A stretch of DNA of 35,375 nt, from the NCBI RefSeq assembly GCF_000372725.1, contig NW_005200659.1, positions 217,529 through 252,903 on the forward strand, read 5' to 3'. Each line of letters begins with the position of its first letter. Position 1 is the first letter of the stretch. Origin of the DNA: Emiliania huxleyi CCMP1516. Lineage: Eukaryota > Haptophyta > Isochrysidales > Noelaerhabdaceae. Shown in pieces: positions 17,555-26,700 of this stretch. The notes below the pieces were generated by a model that did not search any database, was not told the origin of the DNA, and saw only the letters and a list, made by a program, of their open reading frames with translations. The translations under genes and the position numbers were made by a program.

Positions 17555-20102
17555 TCACTCGGCCGCCACCCCCTTCTCCTCCGCCTTCCCCGCGGAACAG
17601 GGCGGCGCCGCCGTCATGCAAGGCGCGGGTGGCGCGGCCGGCACAAACTCCTTGGCGGAGGGGTTGGGCCGGAAGTCCTTGGCGAGGTCCCGCTCCTTTG
17701 CGGCGCTGGACCCGTTCCCCGCCGCGCCGTCCGCGCCGCCCGCCTTAGCCTTTGGCTGGCGCGGCGGCTTCTTCCACTCGGCGAGCGCCTAGGTTAGGTA
17801 CGGTAAGCTTCTCCACACACACGAGGTGGTGGGGCAAGGGGGGGCGACCCTCGCGTCTCCACGTCTGACGTCAGGAGCCCCACGGCATTCAAAGTGCAAG
17901 GGCCCGGTGCGCGTGGGTGAGCGGTGTGTGTGTGTGCGAGCGCCTTGTCGAGGCGGCGCAGGAAGAGGTCGACGTCGCCGTCCGCGATGCCGATGGCGCA
18001 AGCGACGGAGAAGTACGCGCACGGGTAGCCCGAGTAGTGCGCGCCTGGGGGGGGGGGGTGAGACATGGACATGTCCTGGACGCGTCCACGGACCCGAGAT
18101 CGGCCGAGATTATGCCCCGAGATGTGCCCGAGATTGGCCGAAGTGTGCCCGAGATTGTCAGAGACTGGAGTAGTGCGCGCCGTAAGACTCAAAGGGGATG
18201 CCACCGACCGTCTTGCCTATAGGGCGGTTCCGAGAAGGTTCCGAGAAGGTTCCGAGGAGGTTCCGAGATGCCGCCGACCGTCTTGCCGGCGGCAGAGGGC
18301 GTGACGACGCGCAGCCCCGACACGAGCCGCACGAAGAGCGAGGCGCCGAGCGAGCCGGCGGGCTTGGACCCCTCCGGCGGCGTGAGCGTCACCGACATCG
18401 AGATGCCGTTGTTTGGCGTGTGCAGCACTCTCTCGCCGTGCTTGGCCGCCACCGCCTCGAGCCTGCGCCGGAAGGCCGGGAAGGCGGCGCGCCTGAGGGA
18501 GGGTGTGACGGGAGGGTGTGATGTGGGAGGGTGCGATGGGAGGGTGCGATGGGAGGGTGTGACGGGAGGGTGCGATGGGAGGGTGCGATGGGAGGGTGCA
18601 ATGGGAGGGTGCGATGGGAGGGTGCGATGGCAGGGTGCGATGGGAGGGTGCGATGGGAGGGTGTGATGCCCGCCGCCGCTCGAGGAGGCGCAGCCATCCG
18701 TCGGCGCCGAGGTGGAGCAGCGTGCAAAAGAGGTCGAGGACGGGCGAGATCGAGGCGCGGCCTAGAAAGAATTCTCGAGAAAGAAAGCAAAACGCCTGCG
18801 CATAGCGTAGAGAAACTCCTGCAAAGGTGGGGACGTGTCTGTCCTCGACCCAGCCCTAGCTTGGGATGTCCGTTGTATTTATTTATTTATTTAGAAACTC
18901 CTTAAAATCCCTGTGTGGTGGCGGCGTGCCGTCCTCCCATCCCTCCCTTGGGTTGTCTGTTTTCTTTCTTTCTTTCTTTCTTTAGAAACGAGAGAGGGCG
19001 AGGACGAGGTCGAGGCGCGGCCTATAAACCAGGAGAAAAACAAACCAGGTGGACGCCCGGAAAGAAAAGGTCGAGGAGGGGCGAGATCGAGGCGCGGCCG
19101 GTCGACCGCACCTTCGCTAGCAGCTCCGCAGCTTAGAACCGGGATTGCACGAGATTGCACGAGATTGCACGAGATTGCGCCTTCGCGAGCAGCTCCGGCC
19201 CGTGCCGGCCGTCGGCGGTGGCGACGATCGCGCCGCCGACGGGGACAAGGAAGTTCTTGTCGGTCGACTGGACGAAGCAGTCGAGGCGGCCGTGGCGGGA
19301 GGCGCTGGCGATGGCCTGGAGAAAAGAGAAAAAACAGGTCGCACGGGAAAGAAGCACCTGGCGGCTCGTCGAGGCGCGGGCGGCGGCCTTCATGCAGCGG
19401 TCGCACTGCACGCCGTACGCATTGTTGCAGAGGTGGGGCACGCCTAGTCCCATACCTCCAGAGTATCGAACCCAGCGTGGGTTCAGTCCCGTGGGTGGTG
19501 CGGTATCGCGGCTGTTGCAGAGGTGGGGCGCCCCTAGTCCCATACCTCCCGAGTATCGAACCCAGTGTGGGTTCAGTCCCGTGGGCGGTGCGGTATCGCG
19601 CCTTGCTCGGCGCAGAGGCGCGCGACGTCGAGAAGCTTGTCGACACCGCGCGGGGCAAAGCACGATCTACATGGGGAGATGTGGGGAGATATGAAAAGAT
19701 ATGGAAAGATATGGGGAGATGTGCGGAGATATGGGGAGATATCGATGAGGCGTCGCTCAACATGGGGAGATATGGGGAGATATGACGTTGTCGTGAGCAC
19801 GCAGAGCACGTCGTCTGCGCCGATCTCCGACAGCTTCGCGGCGAGCGCGTCGAGGTCTGTCCTACGTGTGGAATACGCCAGCTTCAGGGCACGAATACGG
19901 TATTGTGCAGCGTATTCAGAGCACCGCGTGAATACAGCGGAGAAGAATACAGTGAGTACAGCGGAATACGGGTGAATACAGCTGAATACGTGTCTTCTCG
20001 GGCGCTAGTTGGAGTACAAGAATACGTATTCCGCTTCTAGGGCTTGTCGCCGTCGAGCAGGTTCTCGATCGGCACCGGCGTCACAGCACCAACCGACAGC
20101 AC
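17555..20102 (-). CDS. SEPSECS: O-phosphoseryl-tRNA(Sec) selenium transferase, N-terminal third missing
   Basis: PLP enzyme converting phosphoseryl-tRNA(Sec) to selenocysteinyl-tRNA. Eleven exons on the minus strand join in frame to 355 residues: 20102-20044, 19861-19787, 19666-19602, 19443-19388, 19315-19181, 19111-19099, 18761-18674, 18492-18287, 18216-18181, 18044-17944, 17788-17555. Family blocks in order: [61 protein letters not shown] (PLP lysine in TDKN), [57 protein letters not shown]. The tail is unusual: it carries NPSAKEFVP, a PAM2-like motif. Nearly all introns have GC donors and most repeat the next exon's first bases. About 190 N-terminal residues of the family are absent: upstream lies a GACAGC array, then another gene. 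The first listed exon's acceptor is uncertain. Either truncated, or its 5' exons are elsewhere. Confidence 0.88.
18495..18668. repeat. 13-bp GGGAGGGTGCGAT satellite inside a SEPSECS intron
   Basis: About a dozen copies of GGGAGGGTGCGAT/GGGAGGGTGTGAC fill nearly all of the 181-nt intron 18673-18493. In the sense direction of the gene it reads as pyrimidine-rich CCCTCCCATCGCA, supplying the polypyrimidine tract before the acceptor. Confidence 0.93.
18762..19111 (-). repeat. Three copies of an exon start within and around one SEPSECS intron
   Basis: The first bases of exon 7, GCCGCGCCTCGATCTCGCCC onwards, occur at the exon (from 18761 down). They also occur as a near-identical copy of about 31 nt beginning at the donor (from 19098 down), and as a degenerate third copy near 19021-18990 that itself follows a TTTATAG acceptor. 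TTTC and TTTA microsatellites (about 18960-18983 and 18876-18893) lie between. This looks like a nested or repeated insertion at one site. Confidence 0.8.
19424..19603 (-). repeat. 90-bp tandem duplication of an introner-like intron end and exon start
   Basis: Copies at 19424-19513 and 19514-about 19600. On the minus strand each contains CCCACGGGACTGAACCCA, a GAACCCA/TGGGTTC hairpin, a GGGACTAG acceptor and the beginning of the exon (CCCCACCTCTGCAAC). The period is a multiple of three, so either acceptor keeps frame. A nearly identical core occurs in a TATDN1 intron at 25985-26025. Confidence 0.9.
19667..19786. repeat. GGGGAGATAT array filling a SEPSECS intron
   Basis: Degenerate 10-bp GGGGAGATAT units on the plus strand, read as CATATCTCCC in the sense of the gene. 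They occupy essentially the whole 120-nt intron, up to the acceptor CATGTAG. Confidence 0.9.
19865..20040. repeat. GAATAC-rich intron
   Basis: About ten GAATAC/GTATTC units in the 182-nt SEPSECS intron 20043-19862, including an inverted pair GAATACGTATTC near 20022-20033. Similar GTATTC units occur near 9145, 9210 and 9230. Confidence 0.75.
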
Positions 20103-20365
20103 CTGACAGCACCGGCGTCTCGGTGACAGCAGCAGCAGCCCGACAGCTCTGACAGCTCCGACAGCGTCTGACAGCAACACCCGACAGCTCCGACAGCACC
20201 CGACAGCTACGGAGCCCCTCTGATGTCAGACAAGCACCCGACAGCACCCGACAGCACTGACAGCACCTGACAGCTGGTCTGACATAGGCACCTGACAGTG
20301 CCTGTGACAGTGCCTGACAGCCTGACAGATCACCTGACAGCACCTGACAGCCTGACAGTCAGGGC
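20088..20365. repeat. Degenerate GACAGC satellite array (locus 2)
   Basis: Same unit as the array at 10190-10470, in the same overall orientation. It lies directly upstream (minus sense) of the first recognisable SEPSECS exon, and the exon's first codons (GTGCTGTCGGTTGGTGCTGT) may derive from the repeat. It contains the inverted 23-nt match at 20209-20231. Confidence 0.9.
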
Positions 20366-20541
20366 TCAGCCTCCACGCGACCGCCGAAAAGTTCTCCCAC
20401 TCGCTCTGCCCCAAACCTAAATCTTTCTACAGTTACATACATACGCACAGGAAGGGTGGGATGCTTCCTGAAACCTGAAACGCGAAACGCGATCTTCTCG
20501 CGTTCCTCCGTAGTGCAGCCACGATCGTTTCGCGTGTCAGG
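20366..20541. other. Gap between array and translocator gene
   Basis: Examined for the missing N-terminal SepSecS exons; no matching block found in any minus frame. It contains repeated CGAAACGCG units (about 20476-20490). Confidence 0.5.
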
Positions 20542-22598
20542 TTACTTCCCACCCTTCCTTGGCGACGGCGAGGTGGCGTGGTGTTGGTGCTTCGGCACGG
20601 TGTGAGACTGGCTCGGAAGCCGCGTGGGTGTCTCGGGCGGCGGCGGCGACGGCGGACCGCTCTCCGCGTCGAAGGCGCCAGAAGTGTACGCGGTGAGGAG
20701 GAGGGCGAGGACGAGGGCCAGGGCGAGGGCGAGGCGCGCGTGCGCTGCGTGCGAGACGAGGACGCGGCTGCTGATGGCAAAGGCGGCGGCTCCTGATATC
20801 ACGGGGCGTGTGGAATGGTGTGGAGAGTGTTGAGGGGCGGCGAGGGCTGTGCGACGGCTGTGTCGGTGGTGCAACGGCGGCGCCTCCGATGGCGACGGTG
20901 GCGCCACACCCAAAGCCGAACGAGACGGGCTCGAGCATCCAGAGCGCACCTATGCCTCGGGCCAGGGGTAAGACCACCGCCCACACTCGAAGCGATCAAA
21001 CGTGCGGAGAGCGCCGAGTCCAATCACGATGATGCGCTTGATGGCGTTGAGCACCTGTTCACCGCTGGTGCTGTGAAACGAAGTGCTGCAGTCGCGACGA
21101 TGCGCTCGGTGGCGTGTGTTCACAGCGTGCAGCACGGGCTCGACGCGCGCGAGAGTGCCGATCGAGGCGAGTTGGTACGCCACAAACGATAGGGGCGGCA
21201 CGAGGATCCTGGCGAGAGGGAAGGGAAGGGGGGTAGCAGCAAAGGCCGAGCAGTCAGGGCAGTTGCGACGGCAACCGCGGGCGGCAGCGGGCGGGCGGGC
21301 GGGCGGACGGGCGCGCACCAGAGCGGGTTGGCGTCGGCGTAGTGCGCGTACCTGTGGCGGTGTGGCGGTGTGTGGGCGGCAGCGATGAGGGCGGCAGCGG
21401 CGAGGGCTGGCAGCGGGCGAGGGCAGTGGCGAAGGCGGCAGTGACGAGGGCGTTGGATGCGACAGCTGAGTCGGAGGCGTCCATAGTGGCGGGCGTGCCG
21501 GCTCTCGCTTGGTGCGGTGCGGAGCATGAGCGAGACGCCGCAGCAGCCGGCGTGCAGCGCGAGCTGCATGGGCAGCGCGGCGGTGAGGCTCACGAGCAAC
21601 AGCTCCGCCTGCCCACACACGGTCGCGTCAGGAGACATCGTCACAGCTTGGCGTGGCGGACGAGCAGGATAGCGTCCGCCGGCTTCATTGGCCCTACGGG
21701 CACGGCGCCGCCGCCGCCGCCCCTCCGCTGCTGCTCTTCCGGCTCGTCGTCCTCGCCGACACCCTTCCGCAGCTCCTCCGGGTCGCCCTCTCCATTCTCG
21801 CTGAGCAGGCGATCGTCGGCGGCTTCCGCCGGTGGAGACAGCTGCATGAGCCGCTTGTTGAGCACGTTCCGCAGCTGGAGCGATAGATTTGCCAGCATCG
21901 CCTGCTCACACCGCGCAGCCGTGCCGAGGTGCTGTCACTGCCCACTGCAAACAGATCTTGCCAGCGTTGCCACAGCGATGCCCGCGCTCAGGTCTGACGC
22001 CTTTCCGGCGCTGTGCCGCTGTGACACGCTGGCAACGAGCACGCCGCTGACGGTGGTCGCCGTCGCGAGCGCCGCTGTCGCCCCCGGCCAGCGATGGTCC
22101 CACACGCCCACGATGACCATCGCGAAGAACGGCTGAGTTGCGGAGCAGAGGGCGCGCTCTTGTCTGTTGGGAGAGAGAGAGAAGGGGGGGGAGGGAGGGA
22201 GGGAGGGAGGGAGAGGCGATACGAACTGTGGCACTAGGGATTGAGGCCAGGGTGCGAGATGCTGCAGCGCTAGCAGCAGCCGCGGTGGTGGCCCGCGCCT
22301 CGCAAGTCTTAATGACGTGGGTGAAGGAGACGGAGAGGAGGACGAGTGAGACGTTGGTGCAGAGGGTGCCACACAGCAGCAGCACCGAGGACACTGTCAG
22401 CTGCCTCCGCCACGCCCACCACCGAGCCGGGTCGAGGTCGCTGCCAAAGGCAAAGGCTGCGGGCAGCGCGAGGCCGCCCGCCATCATCTGCAGGCTGGTG
22501 AGCAGCATGACGTCGGGGAGGAGGGCGTGGGAGCGCTTCATCCCGATGTTGAAAAAGAGGTTGGCAACGTACCAGACGGCGATGAGGGTGGGCAGCAT
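20542..22598 (-). CDS. Triose-phosphate/sugar-phosphate translocator family protein
   Basis: Membrane antiporter of the plastid phosphate translocator/nucleotide-sugar transporter family. Nine exons on the minus strand: 22598-22299, 22132-21971, 21901-21680, 21608-21559, 21351-21319, 21208-21124, 21054-21015, 20949-20884, 20792-20542. They join in frame to 402 residues. Family signatures: WYVANLFFNIGMKR, CTNVSLVLLSVSFTHVIKTC then EPFFAMVIVG, AMLANLSLQLRNVLNKRLM, SFVAYQLASIGTLARVEP then VLHAVLNAIKRIIVIGLG, and FGFGCGATVAIGGAA. A polar loop insertion (about 45 residues, Glu/Gly-rich) follows NVLNKRLMQ. The exon 4 donor is the least certain. The reading frame is open upstream of the ATG at 22598 and an acceptor-like CAG precedes it, so an N-terminal exon carrying a plastid leader may be missing. 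Most introns have GC donors, several repeating the next exon's first bases. Confidence 0.85.
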
Positions 22599-22620
22599 GC
22601 CAGCCGCTGCCCAGTCGTCT

Positions 22621-22690
22621 GGTACCCTCTCTGCTACCCTCTCTGCTACCCTCTCTGCTACGTGCTACCCTCTCTGCTACCCTCTCTGCT

Positions 22691-22725
<35 letters not shown>
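22621..22725. repeat. TACCCTCTCTGC minisatellite and GA microsatellite
   Basis: About six copies of a 12-bp TACCCTCTCTGC unit followed by (GA)16-17. On the minus strand this is a long CT tract followed by TAGCAGAGAGGG units, placed just upstream of the first recognised translocator exon, so it may be intronic. Confidence 0.92.
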
Positions 22726-22727
<2 letters not shown>

Positions 22728-22758
22728 TAATGAGTGGGGGGGGGTGCCCGTGAAGAGC

Positions 22759-23247
22759 ATGGTGAGGTGGGCTGGAGACAATCTATGGAGGAGAAGGGAG
22801 GTGACGGATACAGTGCTGCTGCATTTGACGAGAGTAGACTTGGGTGAAGAGGTGCGGCTTGGGACCAGAGTGGACGGGAAGTCTGGGGTCTCGATGGCGT
22901 GTCTTTGGATACAGGCGGTTGCTGGTGGACTAAAACCCTGCTGCAACGCGTATGGTGGATTTAGGTACGAAGTGGGATGCGGGCATCTGGAGGCGATTGC
23001 CGCACGATGGGACTTATACTTTGTGAAAGTAGACCGCTGTGTGTTCTGGAAATTTACCTTGGTGCCAGAGGATACTACTGCGGAGAGGCAGTGGACAAAG
23101 CTAGCCGGAGGGCTCTTCCCCTCAGAGGTGGCGGAGGACCTGTTGTGCGTCTCCGCTGACGCGGCAGCAACTAGGCGCAGGATGCAGGCCACGTCAGCCC
23201 GTGATTCGCAGACCCGACCCGTGCGCAAAGCCGCCCGGAGGGGGTAG
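22759..23247 (+). CDS. Unrecognised protein of about 162 residues, atypical composition
   Basis: Open frame from ATG at 22759 to TAG at 23245-23247; the frame is open further upstream, so the start is uncertain. The product looks like a real folded protein (VTDTVLLHLTRVDLGEEVRL, HLEAIAARWDLYFVKVDRCV, FWKFTLVPEDTTAERQW, LFPSEVAEDLLCVSADAAA) and ends in a basic tail. GC content and codon bias are clearly lower than in the surrounding genes, suggesting a mobile-element or transferred origin. I recognise no domain. The minus-strand frame over the same bases is Ser/Thr-rich and looks like a shadow. Confidence 0.45.
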   Translation: MVRWAGDNLWRRREVTDTVLLHLTRVDLGEEVRLGTRVDGKSGVSMACLWIQAVAGGLKPCCNAYGGFRYEVGCGHLEAIAARWDLYFVKVDRCVFWKFTLVPEDTTAERQWTKLAGGLFPSEVAEDLLCVSADAAATRRRMQATSARDSQTRPVRKAARRG

Positions 23248-23606
23248 TTTTTTGCTTGTTACGTACTTTTAGCTTACTGGGAGAAAAGAGAGAGGGTTTG
23301 TGTTCTCTAGGCCCCTAAGGTCTCTCTCTCTCTCTCTGCTTGTTTGTTGTTGTAGATCTACACCGCCTTGAGATGTAAAAATCACATATTCAGTAAGAGT
23401 CTGATGGGTATGCCTCGGCAGCGTGCACCTCGATCCTGTACCGTGTTTGTTATGACCCCCCCCAATGAACACACCAGTGAGGGAGGGCGAGACGATCGAG
23501 GGGTCCCGTACCATGCGGAACCGACCCTATCCAGTGCTCAAGTGCTCAAGCTTCCCCGCGCGCGGGTTACCCCGCACACGGGTCAGCCTGCCTTCTCACG
23601 AGTTGG
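23248..23606. other. Intergenic, no gene seen
   Basis: Contains a short CT microsatellite at about 23321-23338 and a C8 run near 23456-23463. The upstream region of TATDN1 shows no recognisable promoter element. Confidence 0.45.
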
Positions 23607-23725
23607 ATGAGCAGCGCCTCGCTCCAGAGTCTCCAGCTGCTGCTGGCGCAGTGTCGCGCCGGCACAGTCACGCCACCGACACGCGTTCACCGCGTCGCTC
23701 TGACCGCCGTTCCAAAGCCAACACA

Positions 23726-23756
<31 letters not shown>

Positions 23757-26700
23757 AGCGAAGCCGTGGCAGCGGCGCCGACGCCCACCGCGGCTCGCTT
23801 CGTCGACATCGGAGCGAATCTGCTCGACTCGATGTTTGCCGGCAGCTACCGCGGCAAGCAGGCGCACGAGGCCGACCTCGACGCCGTCCTGGCGCGAGCC
23901 GCCGCGTGCGGCGTGCAGCACGCCATCGTCACCGCCGGAACGCTCGAGGAGTCGAGGCTGGCGCTCGAGCTCGTGCGTCGGCAGCGCGCCGGCGGCTGCC
24001 CCGTCCGGCTCCACTCGACCGTCGGTGTCCACCCCACGCGCTGCCTTGACTTTCTGCCCGAGGCGGATCGGGCCGAGAGAAGACTACCACTCCCACTCGA
24101 GCAAGAACACCTGGTACGCAATTCAAGAACAATCATGGCAGGCGGAGAGGGCCGAGATCGAGGCGGCGATGGCGGCGGCGGCGGACGGCGGCGGCGGCGG
24201 CGAGGAGACGCTGGCGGCGATCGAGGCTGAGGTGCTTGCGCGGCCTTCAGTGATGGCGGCGATTGAGGCGCACGCGCAGGCGCTGCGACGCCTCCTGTCG
24301 CAGGGGCGGGAGGTGAACTCTCCCCGTATCTCCCCATGTCTCCCCATATCTCCTCTGTCATAGGGGCGGCAGGCGGGCCTCGCCGCCGTAAAAAACAATA
24401 AGAGTGTGTTGACCAGGCACACGGTGATACGAACGAATGGCATTGACGATAGGAGGGCCTCGTCGCCGCCATCGGCGAGCGCAGCCTCTAGCTCAGAGCC
24501 GGCTAGATGGGGAGATATGGCGAGATCTTGGGAGATATGGCGCAGCCTCTAGCTCAGAGCCCCGGCTAGATGGGGAGATATGGCGAGATCTGGGGAGATA
24601 TGGCGAGATATGGCGCAGCCTCTAGCTCAGAGCCCAGGCTCTATTCGTCCGTACAGCTGGTTACGCGCGATACCTTCCCAGGCGAGTGCGACAGCGAGGC
24701 ATATCTCCCCACATCTCCCCACATCTCCCCACATCTCCCCACATCTCCCCACATCTCCCCACATCTCCCCACATCTCCCCACATCTCCCCACATCTCCCC
24801 ACATCTCCCCACATCTCCCCACATCTCCCCACATCTCCCCACATCTCCCAGGTGAGTGCGGCCTCGACTACGACCGGCTGCACTTTTGCCCTCGGCTCGT
24901 GCAGCGGGCAGGCCTCCCCGCCTAGATGGGGAGATATGGCGAGATCTGGGGAGATGTGGCGAGATCTGGGGGGATGTGGCGAGATCTGGGGAGATCTGGG
25001 GAGATGTGGGGAGATGTGGCGAGATGTGGCGAGATCTGGGGAGATGTGGGGAGATATGGCGAGATATGGCGAGATATGGGGAGATCTGGGGAGATATGGC
25101 GAGATCTGGGGAGATGTGGGGAGATATGCGGAGATATGGGGAGAATGTATGCGGAGAATATAGCCGAGATATAGCCGAGTCACACCTCTATGCCGCTGCA
25201 CCCGGGAAGCGGAAGTGTCGTACCGATCTCCCCCGACCTCCCCCGACCTCCCCAGACCTCCCCCGATCTCCCCACATCTCCCCACATCTCCCCACATCTC
25301 CCCACATCTCCCCCGCAGGCTTCGCGGCGCAGCTCGGCTTGGCGACGGAGGGCGGCCCGCCGCTCTTCCTCCACAACCGCGCGGCGCGGGGCGAGTTCGC
25401 GGCCATGTGCAAGGAGAGGCGCGGGGCTGTCGGGGCGGCGGGAGGGGTCGTACACTCGTTCGACGGCGACGCGGCGGAGCTGGAGCAGCTGCTGTCGCTA
25501 GATGCGGAGCAGAGACCCGCCACATGTGTCTATCTGAAGGATGAAGTTACTTCAGGAAGTAAGTATTCACTGCACTATAGCACGGGCTCGCACCCCCCAA
25601 CCGCTTACTAGGAACCCCTCGCCTTATTGTTTGGCCCCCCCAGGCCACACACAGACCTCTAGACCGGTCACTGGGGCCTTCAGATAGACACATGGCCGCC
25701 CCGACTCATGCACATAGCCACACAGCCCCAGCCGGACCCTCAAGACGGACCCTCAAGACGGCACCTCGGGTCGGAGGTACGACCTCCGTGCGTAGTCCGG
25801 TCTCCAAGCAGCGCTCGAGAGGACGCGTGTTTAGCTGCACTTCGGCCGTAGTCGGCCGCATTCCGCCGTACCCCGCGGCACGCGAGTCGCTCGTTTCGAC
25901 GCGGTGTTGGCTCTGAGACCGTCTTTCCGCCCCGATGTTGGCGCAGTCGCCACGGAGACTGCTCTCGCTCGGCCACGGCACGGCCCACGGGACTGAACCC
26001 ACGCTGGGTTCGAGACTCTGGAGTTGTGGTACACGTAGGCTGCTCTCGCTCGGTCTCGAGATCGGCATCAACGGCTGCTCGCTCAAGACCCGAGGCGGCT
26101 CAGCGAGTCGGTGGGTCGAGGACAACGAATCGCTCGCCCCTAATCACTAGGCTGTTTGCTCACATCTCCCCCCATCTCCCCATATCTCCCCATATCTCTC
26201 CATAGCTCACCCCTAATCACTAGGCTGCTCGCTCACATCTCCCCCCATCTCCCCATATCTCCCCATATCTCCCCATATCTCTCCATAGCTCGCCCCTAAT
26301 CACTAGGCTGCTCGCTCACATCTCCCCCCATCTCCCCATATCTCCCCATAGCTCTCCATAGCTCACCCCTAATCACTAGGCTGCTCGCTCACATCTCCCC
26401 CCATCTCCCCATATCTCCCCATAGCTCTCCATAGCTCACCCCTGATCACTAGGCTGCTCGCTCAAGACGGAGGCAAACCTGGCCGTCGCGGCGCGAGTGC
26501 CGCTGGGCCGGCTTCATCTGGAGACGGACGCTCCGTGGTGCGATGTCGGGGAGATCTGAGGAGATCTGGGGGAGAGATGGGGGAGAGATGGGGGAGAGAT
26601 GGGGGAGAGATGGGGAGAGTTCACCTGCAGGACTGGTGCTGGGTGTCGAGCGTACGCGCGGGCAGGTGTGAAGAGCGTGTCGTCACACACGTGTGGGCTG

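Noticed and set aside
19316..19387. GT donor at 19357 (CGCCAG|GTGCTTC) for the SEPSECS intron
   Set aside because: It is a plausible alternative, but it adds 10 residues between CMK and AIAS. The GC donor at 19387 gives the family length exactly and shows the direct-repeat signature. Kept only as an alternative isoform.
19443..19510. tRNA-like T-loop (GGGTTCGATACTC) in the introner core
   Set aside because: No acceptor stem, D arm or anticodon arm can be built around it. The motif is part of the intron hairpin.
20366..20541. Missing N-terminal SepSecS exons between the array and the translocator gene
   Set aside because: No frame shows the expected blocks, and the interval is too short for about 190 residues.
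22689..23228. Minus-strand Ser/Thr-rich frame
   Set aside because: It runs out into the CT microsatellite and lacks protein-like character compared with the plus-strand frame over the same bases.
24641..25611. Long frames encoding [16 protein letters not shown] or [14 protein letters not shown] repeats on both strands
   Set aside because: They are translations of the CATCTCCCC/GGGGAGAT satellites in TATDN1 introns, not proteins. The true exons lie in short segments between the arrays.
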